Positions 48,386 to 54,737 of a DNA stretch of 64,000 nt are shown piece by piece. The notes under the pieces were generated by a model. It made no database searches, was not told the DNA's origin, and saw nothing but the letters and a program-made list of their open reading frames with translations. The position numbers and the translations under genes were made by a program. The first letter of the stretch is position 1, and each line of letters starts with the position of its first letter. Source of the DNA: a virus; IMG/VR virus record IMGVR_UViG_3300036985_005814, positions 1 through 64,000 of that record; one strand, 5' to 3'.

Positions 48386-48745
48386 ATGACCAACAGAATT
48401 GGTGGCGATTTCGACATGGACGCCGTTGAAGCATTTCGCGCCGCGTATGCCGCTCAACTGATGACCCCGGAAGACCAGGATATGGACGCCCGCACCGGTC
48501 TCCCCACTGGCGAAATCTCAAACACTTCCCCTTGGATTGAACACACTGGCCTTTGGCGCTATCCCAGCGGAAAAGGTCCGGACGACGACCTCAAGCAACC
48601 TTTCGTACCTGAGCAGTACTACGAGGAAGATGAGGAAGAGGATGAAAATCCAAGCGACGATGAGATCGACACTCTTATTGACGAAATTCTTGACGAAATT
48701 AGAGCAGAGGACGACAATGGGTTTGATAACGAAGACGACGAGTAA
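48386..48745 (+). CDS. Acidic island protein with N-terminal motif
   Basis: A 119-residue protein. The N-terminus FDMDAVEAFRAAYAAQL matches the island's shared helix pattern; residues 70-119 are very acidic (EEDEEEDENPSDDEIDTLID). Middle part contains GDFDMD and a WRYPSGKGPDDD segment. The acidic tail is like that of scaffold or DNA-mimic proteins. Its 3' end overlaps the next gene (48717) by 29 bases. Confidence 0.55.
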   Translation: MTNRIGGDFDMDAVEAFRAAYAAQLMTPEDQDMDARTGLPTGEISNTSPWIEHTGLWRYPSGKGPDDDLKQPFVPEQYYEEDEEEDENPSDDEIDTLIDEILDEIRAEDDNGFDNEDDE

Positions 48746-49037
48746 TTTCAACGAGCGGCGTTTCCTGATTCGCAGCCTGGTTGCCATCTTTGTCATTCAA
48801 TTCCTTTCAACAGGAGCTCAATTTGCGAATTGTTTCCGCCTTACACACGGGTCTGGTGACGCAGAAAAAGCAGCTCTTATCTGCGGTCAAGCCAACGCAA
48901 GTTTTTCCGAGACAGGAAAGCTCGCTCTGACAACTTTACTGGCGCTCTTAGTACCTGCTGCGTCAGCTGGTGCTATGATCCCGGTTGAAACACCAGTCAG
49001 AAAACGGAAGAGCACAGACGACCCTGAAGTTCCGTGA
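48717..49037 (+). CDS. Small membrane protein, holin candidate
   Basis: A 106-residue protein with two hydrophobic segments (LVAIFVIQFLSTGAQFA, about 21-37; LALTTLLALLVPAASAGAM, about 69-87) and a charged C-terminus (PVRKRKSTDDPEVP). The start ATG 48717 has GAGG at 48707-48710 and overlaps the previous gene; a longer frame from 48537 is an out-of-frame shadow of the upstream gene. Two TM helices and small size are holin-like, but no lysozyme gene is beside it, so it may be a membrane component of another complex. Confidence 0.5.
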   Translation: MGLITKTTSNFNERRFLIRSLVAIFVIQFLSTGAQFANCFRLTHGSGDAEKAALICGQANASFSETGKLALTTLLALLVPAASAGAMIPVETPVRKRKSTDDPEVP

Positions 49038-49042
49038 CTCAA

Positions 49043-49050
49043 GGGTAAAA
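49043..49050 (+). promoter_or_regulatory. GGGTAAAA motif
   Basis: 32 bases before the ATG at 49075. Confidence 0.6.
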
Positions 49051-49074
49051 AGTAGGTATTGCCACTACCCCTCT

Positions 49075-49782
49075 ATGTACGGATCTCGTCTCGACTTCTC
49101 CGACGTTTCGCTTCCTGGCGTGGGCGGTAACATTAACGCCTCGAATGCGATTAGCGTGGACAGGTTGAAAGAAATGAACGCCTCGGGCAAGAAGTGGGCC
49201 CCGGACATCACTGGTGGGATGTCTCACCACAACGAAAACGTTCTGAAAATGAACGCTGCCAATCGCGAAAAGCGTGCCAGTCTCGTCAATCGGGACTACA
49301 ACGAAAACTGCGATGGCAACAAAGCCATGAAAGAGATTTTCGACCGCAAAAAATCTCGGATGGCTTCCTTTAAGGAAATGAAGAAGGCTGAGTATGGCTT
49401 CGCCGAGGGCGATTCTCAGGACACCGAACTTCTCTCGATGCCGCTACCTTTCGCAATGGCCGAGTGCGAATGCGGCGGATCTTGCCCCACTTGCCGTGAG
49501 AAAAAGCGCAAAGAAACTGAGTATCGCGAGTGGAGCACCGAGAAGCGCAAAGAGCTGAAAGCCGGTTCGGTCAAAGGTGAGTTTGCCGGCCCTGACATGT
49601 CGTTCCCAATCTCGAGCCCGGAAGACGTTGCTGCTGCCTGGTCTTCTGTGGGCAGAGGGCAAAATCCTCGCAAAATCATGGCTAACATCATTCGTATCGC
49701 GAAGAAACACGGCTGGGAGTCGGGTTTACCGCAATCCGTGAAAGACCGGTTAGCTTCAGGTCAATCAGGTCTGCCGGAGTAG
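49075..49782 (+). CDS. DUF6582-like virion protein with Cys cluster
   Basis: A 235-residue protein; ATG at 49075 is chosen over an earlier in-frame ATG at 48985 because it follows the motif at the normal distance. Residues about 138-150 hold CECGGSCPTC (C-x-C-x3-C-x2-C), a possible zinc knuckle. The C-terminal segment FAGPDMSFPISSPEDVAAAW followed by NPRKIMANIIRIAKKHGW is the DUF6582-type module, common in phage structural and protease-linked proteins. Function not established. Located in the island and ends one base before the next gene. Confidence 0.6.
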   Translation: MYGSRLDFSDVSLPGVGGNINASNAISVDRLKEMNASGKKWAPDITGGMSHHNENVLKMNAANREKRASLVNRDYNENCDGNKAMKEIFDRKKSRMASFKEMKKAEYGFAEGDSQDTELLSMPLPFAMAECECGGSCPTCREKKRKETEYREWSTEKRKELKAGSVKGEFAGPDMSFPISSPEDVAAAWSSVGRGQNPRKIMANIIRIAKKHGWESGLPQSVKDRLASGQSGLPE

Positions 49783-49783
49783 T

Positions 49784-50050
49784 ATGGAACCCATAGCTAT
49801 TGTAAGTTTTCTAGCGTCTGTTGTCACGACTGTTACCGGAATTGGGTGGGTTCTCGAACGAAACGGGAAGCGAATCGACGACCGGTTCGGAACGATTATC
49901 CGTCATATGGAAAAGATGGAAATGGTTCTTGACAACTTACGGACGGACCTGCCGATCAAGTACACTCTTCGAGAGGACCACCTCCGGTTATCCGAAAAAG
50001 TCGAGGATATCCAGAAAGAACTCATCATCTGGAAGAGCACGGAGGGGTGA
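49784..50050 (+). CDS. Membrane-anchored coiled-coil protein
   Basis: An 88-residue protein with an N-terminal hydrophobic segment (IAIVSFLASVVTTVTGIGWVL, about 4-24) followed by a long amphipathic coiled coil (HMEKMEMVLDNLRTDLPIKY). The architecture is like i-spanin/Rz-type or hemolysin XhlA-like lysis accessories. It lies one base after the DUF6582 gene and one base before the next ATG (TGAAATG). Together with 48717 it may form a lysis unit; a role is inferred from topology only. Confidence 0.5.
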   Translation: MEPIAIVSFLASVVTTVTGIGWVLERNGKRIDDRFGTIIRHMEKMEMVLDNLRTDLPIKYTLREDHLRLSEKVEDIQKELIIWKSTEG

Positions 50051-50051
50051 A

Positions 50052-50603
50052 ATGAACTTTAAAGATTTTGACTGGAGCCGCCTAGACGGGCTAGGTTTCA
50101 AAGAAAGCACAAAAGACGACCTCAAGGACGCTTGCTGGAAAGGCTACAAAGCGTACGGGCTCAAACCAAAAGGCGGGAGAATGGTCCCGAACTGCGTCAA
50201 GATCGACAGCAAACACAGCGAAGGCGACATCGCCACCGCTGAAATGACTCCCAACTACCTACCCAAAGAACCCGGTGAAGGCGACGAGAAGAACCCCCAG
50301 ATGACAGAGGGAATTCGCATGCCTCGCATGGAAGAAATCAAGAAAGCAGCAAACAAAAACGGTCAACTCGCAATGCACGCTTCTGTGAACAACTCATCTT
50401 ACTCCGAAATTCTCCAGTCCACTGAAAATAATGGCGGGATGATTATCACGCAACTTCGTGTCGCTCAAGAGAAGATCGAAATAATGCTCGATATGCTCGA
50501 CGAAGAAGACAACCTTCCGCCTTGGGCAGCAACTAAGATCGCAAACGCTGGCGTTGCCCTGGCAAGCGTCGGTGACTACATTCGCTTCGGTGAGGAAGGC
50601 TAA
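50052..50603 (+). CDS. Virion/scaffold-like hypothetical protein
   Basis: A 183-residue protein; ATG at 50052 with GGAGGGG upstream. Contains KGYKAYGLKPKGGRMVPNCV, a KG-K-KGG-R-VPNC element which I remember from cyanophage structural proteins, and a C-terminal helix block (LRVAQEKIEIMLDMLDEEDN then LPPWAATKIANAGVALASVG) reminiscent of small virion proteins. The exact family name is not recalled. Translationally coupled with the next gene (TAATG at 50601). Confidence 0.55.
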   Translation: MNFKDFDWSRLDGLGFKESTKDDLKDACWKGYKAYGLKPKGGRMVPNCVKIDSKHSEGDIATAEMTPNYLPKEPGEGDEKNPQMTEGIRMPRMEEIKKAANKNGQLAMHASVNNSSYSEILQSTENNGGMIITQLRVAQEKIEIMLDMLDEEDNLPPWAATKIANAGVALASVGDYIRFGEEG

Positions 50604-50929
50604 TGTGGGGCTCTTTCTCTGACGAAATTCTCGAGCAGTTTTACAGGGATTACGCTGAGAAAGCAAATTTAGCCTGCAACAAACCGCAGGCGGACACTCA
50701 AGGCGGACACAGCCACGTTGTGAAAGCGTGCTACGGCGGTCAAGAAAAGTTGATTCGTTTTGGTCAAGCTGGCGTCAAAGGGTCCCCCAAGAAAGAAGGC
50801 GAGTCGGAGTCCTACAGAAAACGCCGCGAAGCCTTCAAAGCCCGGCACGCAAAAAACATCGCGAAGGGTCCTTCCTCGGCCGCATATTGGGCAGACAAGT
50901 GGAAATGGGCTGAGCAAAATCAATGTTAA
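50603..50929 (+). CDS. Island protein with MWGSFSDE N-terminus
   Basis: A 108-residue protein. Begins MWGSFSDEILEQFYRDYAEK, almost the same as the protein at 51591 (MWGSFSEELLNQFKHDYTER). The rest, HVVKACYGGQEKLIRFGQAG followed by KKEGESESYRKRREAFKARH and SAAYWADKWKW, is a module recurring in phage proteins of unknown function (basic, RFG-x-x-G-x-G then RRExFKARHxxNI). It could bind DNA or nucleotide. The shared N-terminus suggests a common targeting signal. Confidence 0.65.
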   Translation: MWGSFSDEILEQFYRDYAEKANLACNKPQADTQGGHSHVVKACYGGQEKLIRFGQAGVKGSPKKEGESESYRKRREAFKARHAKNIAKGPSSAAYWADKWKWAEQNQC

Positions 50930-50944
50930 ATATCCCCTAGAACC

Positions 50945-51610
50945 ATGAAACATCGGCACCATTTAATTCCAAAACACAGAGGGGGGAACAATGACGAGTC
51001 AAATTTAACACAACCTATACACCCTACAAAGTGTTTAGACGGGTGGTCCTCCCACGCTTTGTTTCATTACTGCGAGTGGAAGTTATGGGGGAAAAATCAA
51101 GATTACCTTGCCTGGAAGGGTCTATCAGGATTTCTGGGGAAAGAGGATATTATTGACACACTTATGGAAGAAGGAAGGAAAAAGGGGAGGGAAACAAACA
51201 AAAAGACAACTAGAAAAATGATCTTGGAAGGGAGTTTTATCCTCCTTCAGCCGGATGTGAGAAATAAAGCGATAGCGGCATCACAGAAGTCTCAAAGAAA
51301 ACTGATAGATCAAGGTTTACACGCTCTTCAGAATCCCGAGATGAGGGCACGTAAAGCAGCGGAAGACAGTAAAAGGAGGAAAGAAGAGTTTGAGCTAGGA
51401 ATAGCCTCTCTTCAACGACCTGAAGTTGTAGCCAGACAAAAAGAAAAAAGTTCTCGATCTAGATCTTGTCAAAACTCCACAAAAATAACTTGCCCCCACT
51501 GCGGAAAAACCGGGGGTCACACAAATATGAAAAGATATCACTTCGACAACTGTAAATTCAAGGGTAAAACCACGGAAACGGGAGTTTTGAATGTGGGGAT
51601 CGTTCTCTGA
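50945..51610 (+). CDS. HNH homing endonuclease with C-terminal zinc finger
   Basis: A 221-residue HNH nuclease: RHHLIPKHRGG (His 5-6), ESNLTQPIHP (Asn 20) and SSHALFHYC (His 37, 41) complete the fold. Residues about 80-165 are a long basic helical linker with repeated (K/R)-rich units. The C-terminus is CPHCGKTGGHTNMKRYHFDNC, a finger like that at 25670. The 3' end of the gene includes the GGGTAAAA of the next gene and overlaps it by 20 bases, so the endonuclease sits in a region where upstream and downstream genes are near paralogues at their N-termini. Confidence 0.85.
   Translation: MKHRHHLIPKHRGGNNDESNLTQPIHPTKCLDGWSSHALFHYCEWKLWGKNQDYLAWKGLSGFLGKEDIIDTLMEEGRKKGRETNKKTTRKMILEGSFILLQPDVRNKAIAASQKSQRKLIDQGLHALQNPEMRARKAAEDSKRRKEEFELGIASLQRPEVVARQKEKSSRSRSCQNSTKITCPHCGKTGGHTNMKRYHFDNCKFKGKTTETGVLNVGIVL
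51562..51569 (+). promoter_or_regulatory. GGGTAAAA motif inside the HNH gene
   Basis: 29 bases before the ATG at 51591; read in frame in the HNH protein as (K)GK(T). Confidence 0.55.
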
Positions 51611-52055
51611 AGAGCTGCTCAACCAATTTAAGCACGATTACACTGAGCGTAACCAGACACAAAAGGATTGTGAGCCGGGGGAGAGGGTTGTATTTGGCAG
51701 ATGTGCGAAAGGGGATAATATAGGCGATAAAAAAATTGATGAGATTCAGAAAAAGGCTAGAGAGCCTGGGGCCGAGGGAGTAAGTAACGACAAAGGCCCC
51801 CTCATAGTGAAAGGCCGGAAAATGGGGTGGGCTATCAAAGATGGTAAACCCGTTTTAGTTGACTATGGCTCAGTCGCAGGTGAGAAGAAAGTGGGGCCGA
51901 AACCCCCGAAACCAAGTCAATCACCCCGCCCAAAAAACGTTCAACCCCCGGCTCCCGCTCAATCAGCGGCAGCTTTAGCGAATCCCAACGCCAGCGGTTC
52001 GGCTCGGCAACAGGCCATCAACCAAATTGGCCGTAAAACCCTTGAAAACACTTGA
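51591..52055 (+). CDS. Island protein with MWGSFSEE N-terminus
   Basis: A 154-residue protein. The N-terminal 20 residues, MWGSFSEELLNQFKHDYTER, parallel those at 50603. The next part has GERVVFGRCAKGDN and VKGRKMGWAIKDGKPVLVDY, a small beta fold, followed by a Pro/Ala-rich tail (PKPPKPSQSPRPKNVQPPAP). No family is recognised. The repeated N-terminus with otherwise different bodies suggests a shared signal. Confidence 0.6.
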   Translation: MWGSFSEELLNQFKHDYTERNQTQKDCEPGERVVFGRCAKGDNIGDKKIDEIQKKAREPGAEGVSNDKGPLIVKGRKMGWAIKDGKPVLVDYGSVAGEKKVGPKPPKPSQSPRPKNVQPPAPAQSAAALANPNASGSARQQAINQIGRKTLENT

Positions 52056-52057
52056 TA

Positions 52058-52065
52058 GGGTAAAA
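52058..52065 (+). promoter_or_regulatory. GGGTAAAA motif
   Basis: 33 bases before the ATG at 52091. Confidence 0.6.
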
Positions 52066-52090
52066 GTATCTATAAAGTCTCCGTCCCGAC

Positions 52091-52603
52091 ATGCGGAAAG
52101 ATTCAATTTCTGACAAGGCTATTGAACAAGCCTACTTGATTTACTCAGAGCGGGGACATCAGATCCTCGATTACTCTCACACACCCACAGATTACGCTCG
52201 CGGCACAGTGATGGAGCCCGAGAACACGTCTGTGATCAACTCCCGTTTCGGTGAGCTTCTGCCGGAAAGCATTCGTGACGGCGGGGAGTACGACAGCATT
52301 TCTGAACAAGAAAATTCCCTTAATCTGCGCATCGACTCTCTGCAAAACGAGATGCGTACTTCACGCATGCGTGGCAATTTCAAAGGGCTGCAAGCTCAGA
52401 TGAAAGAAATGCACAACCTGATCAAAGCGAAAGAAGCTCTCGATGCGAAACTCGCAACTCTTGATCTTGGCCGCAAACAAATGGACGATTACGATCGAAC
52501 AATGAATCAGGACGACTCCTACTCCGAACAGATTCAGTCCGTCGGTTCTCGCATCGCTGAACTCGAAGCCAAACTGCAAGAGTACCGGGAGAGCACAAAG
52601 TGA
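52091..52603 (+). CDS. Island protein with N-terminal motif and coiled coil
   Basis: A 170-residue protein. N-terminus DSISDKAIEQAYLIYSERGH matches the island's helix pattern. Residues about 75-170 are a coiled coil (NSLNLRIDSLQNEMRTSRMR and SRIAELEAKLQEYRE). Ends in an overlap with the kinase gene: the GTG at 52600 lies over this gene's TGA. This arrangement ties its expression to the kinase. Confidence 0.6.
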   Translation: MRKDSISDKAIEQAYLIYSERGHQILDYSHTPTDYARGTVMEPENTSVINSRFGELLPESIRDGGEYDSISEQENSLNLRIDSLQNEMRTSRMRGNFKGLQAQMKEMHNLIKAKEALDAKLATLDLGRKQMDDYDRTMNQDDSYSEQIQSVGSRIAELEAKLQEYRESTK

Positions 52604-54528
52604 GAAAAAGGTGCAGCCGTAGTAAATCCTGTGGAGCGGGTTGCATCAGCAATGCAAAATCTTGCAGACTCAATTTCCCCACAGCCGTCAATGGCATCTT
52701 AAACAAGGCGTCGGACCAGGTCGGAGTTGTTGAACTTTACCGTGCCGCTGCTGCGGGTGGTAAGCGTGGTAACGCTGCTCAGTTTAACCGAATCAGAAAA
52801 GAACTGCGTCAAGAACTTGGTAGAAATATCCGCGCAGGTGAGGACGCTCGCGAGCTAAAACGGCGCCTTGTTGCAGCCGGGGTGATCCCTGCTCGCGGAG
52901 CAAAACCGAAATCCGAGGAAGATGCCGGACAGATTTTCCAAAACGCCGTTCAAAAACCGGTTTCAGTTCCTTCCGCTCTTCGTAAAGAGTTGCAGCAGCT
53001 GGCTGCGAAAGACCAACAAGAGAAGATTGCCTCAAAACCTGACGAGCTGTACGGAGCATGGGATACGAACGCTCTCGTCAAGTTTCGTAAAGGTTTTTCA
53101 AATCTGGGGGCGGACTATCAAGGGGCCAAAGATAGAATTGACCGTGAGTTAGCTCGCCGGAAAGCGCAAGAGCCTGAAAAACCAGTAGTTCTCGAACCTC
53201 GTCAACTGGACAAATCGCCAGGTGCTCGCACGAGAACGGTTCTCCCGCCAAAGAGGACGGTAGCCACCGAAGAGGTGATGGATGATATTTCACGCCTCAT
53301 GAAAGGTGAGTCGCCACAGAACATCTCGATGGTGGGCGACAACAGCGCACGAGTTAAAATCAAGTCACAAATTGGTCAGCTTCAATCCGTTCTCGGACTT
53401 GGCGCCCAAACCCGTAAAGAAGTTGGCCGTGACCTAGAGGGACTTATCGATGAAGCTTGGAATTTGCGAAATAACTTAAAATCGCAACTTTTGCGGGTAA
53501 AGCCGGGTCCGCTTCGCGACAAGCTGGTTGATCGGCTCGTTGTTGTGGAAGAGGCGATTAAAGGTCCACAAACAAAAGCAACCGGAAACGTTCGCTACGC
53601 TCGTGAAGATGCGAGAGATCACGACGGCGATATGCTGAGCAAGGGAATTTCCCGTGAACTTGGCAACAAGTCTTACCGCTGGGAAGATTCTTACGGCTCA
53701 GGCTCTACTCTGCTCGGCAGGGGGTCATACGGCACCGTTCTTCGCGAGCCGAACAAAGGGAACGCCATCAAGAGAGGAGAAGTTGGTAAAATTGAAGCCG
53801 ATTTGATTGATCGCCTTGGAAAAGTTGACCTTGGACCGAAACTCCTTGCCGCTCAACTTGACGGAGATTCTCAATACAACCCCGGTACAAAGATCGGTCG
53901 CGTTGCCATGGGCGTTGTTGCCGGAAGCCCGATCGGTTCAAAAGCGCCTGACAAGGAAATCGGCGGCGTCAAAGTTGCTGACGCATACTGGGTTGCTCGC
54001 GCGAAACTCCACAGAATGGGAATCGCCCACAACGATATGCACATTGACAACGTTCTTGTGGACCGCAAAGGTCAAGCTCGTTTCGTTGACATGGGTCTTG
54101 CTCAAGATTCACCGAAAGCGGCGTTAGCGGAGGCCATGGGGGCATTCTCTCCACCATCAAGAGCTGTGGCAGACCGGGGCAGAGGCGCCGCAGGGCAAGG
54201 AGATTGGCAAGTCCGCAGATGGGAAGGAACGGGTGGACAGCTGCTTAATCGCTATGAGCTGGAGCTGAACTATGGTGGGGGAAGGGGGGACGCCAATAGT
54301 GCGCAAAAGGAGCTTGAAGCAAAAGCACCAGTTCTTGCCCGTATACATGACAACAAAGGCGCTGTTCAATACGAGATGAAGAGAGACGGTTTCACCCTCG
54401 ATGATATTGCCACGGTGATCGACCACGGGATTCGCTCCCCGATGGAGACTTACGAGCAGGGTGTTTGGGCTAAAATGACGAATGAACAGGCGCAAAAATA
54501 CATCTCGATTCTTTACGAGGGGGTTTGA
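52600..54528 (+). CDS. Protein kinase-fold protein with N-terminal four-Cys module
   Basis: A 642-residue protein, GTG start in a GTGA overlap. N-terminus: C5, C11, C15, C22, i.e. C-x5-C-x3-C-x6-C, as in the 44536 protein. About residues 30-360 are helical and charged. From about 369 comes a complete kinase-like core: LGRGSYGTV (glycine loop), AIKRG (ATP lysine), KIEADLI (helix C Glu), HNDMHIDN (catalytic Asp, Asn; about 478-485) and VDMG (metal Asp, in place of DFG). So all key residues are present and it should be active. The HxDxHxDN form resembles RIO/APH-like kinases. It may be a virion-delivered or late regulator; cellular target is unknown. Confidence 0.75.
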   Translation: MRKRCSRSKSCGAGCISNAKSCRLNFPTAVNGILNKASDQVGVVELYRAAAAGGKRGNAAQFNRIRKELRQELGRNIRAGEDARELKRRLVAAGVIPARGAKPKSEEDAGQIFQNAVQKPVSVPSALRKELQQLAAKDQQEKIASKPDELYGAWDTNALVKFRKGFSNLGADYQGAKDRIDRELARRKAQEPEKPVVLEPRQLDKSPGARTRTVLPPKRTVATEEVMDDISRLMKGESPQNISMVGDNSARVKIKSQIGQLQSVLGLGAQTRKEVGRDLEGLIDEAWNLRNNLKSQLLRVKPGPLRDKLVDRLVVVEEAIKGPQTKATGNVRYAREDARDHDGDMLSKGISRELGNKSYRWEDSYGSGSTLLGRGSYGTVLREPNKGNAIKRGEVGKIEADLIDRLGKVDLGPKLLAAQLDGDSQYNPGTKIGRVAMGVVAGSPIGSKAPDKEIGGVKVADAYWVARAKLHRMGIAHNDMHIDNVLVDRKGQARFVDMGLAQDSPKAALAEAMGAFSPPSRAVADRGRGAAGQGDWQVRRWEGTGGQLLNRYELELNYGGGRGDANSAQKELEAKAPVLARIHDNKGAVQYEMKRDGFTLDDIATVIDHGIRSPMETYEQGVWAKMTNEQAQKYISILYEGV

Positions 54529-54689
54529 TGGGTAAGCACGACGAACAGTATATCGCTCTGATGTCACGTTACAAGGAGCGCAGACAGGAACTGGGCGAAA
54601 AAGCAGACCTATATCTTGAAGCGGCGATGAAACTTCGCGAAAAGGGCGAAGTGAGTGAAGATGCGATTATTGGTGGGGCGTACCTCTAG
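54528..54689 (+). CDS. Small helical protein coupled to kinase gene (53 aa)
   Basis: Starts MGKHDEQYIALMSRYKERRQ in a TGATG overlap with the kinase gene, ends VSEDAIIGGAYL. All-helical, charged. The TAG stop overlaps the first G of the next motif. Possibly a partner of the kinase; no family recognised. Confidence 0.5.
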   Translation: MGKHDEQYIALMSRYKERRQELGEKADLYLEAAMKLREKGEVSEDAIIGGAYL

Positions 54690-54696
54690 GGTAAAA
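54689..54696 (+). promoter_or_regulatory. GGGTAAAA motif before the first tail fibre gene
   Basis: 49 bases before the ATG at 54738; leader ends CTCTTTAGCAA, no Shine-Dalgarno. Confidence 0.6.
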
Positions 54697-54737
54697 AGTT
54701 GAAGCGTCGTTACGCGTCACAACTCGCTCTTTAGCAA

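Noticed and set aside
48537-48716. 60-codon N-terminal extension of the small membrane protein
   Set aside because: It is the +1 shadow of the acidic 48386 gene; the ATG at 48717 has a proper GAGG site.
51562-51610. HNH C-terminus as evidence against the motif at 51562
   Set aside because: The motif lies at the standard 29 bases from the 51591 start; coding overlap also occurs at 10106, so both functions can coexist.
53495-53502. GGGTAAAG within the kinase gene
   Set aside because: One mismatch and no start codon or gene group follows; considered chance.
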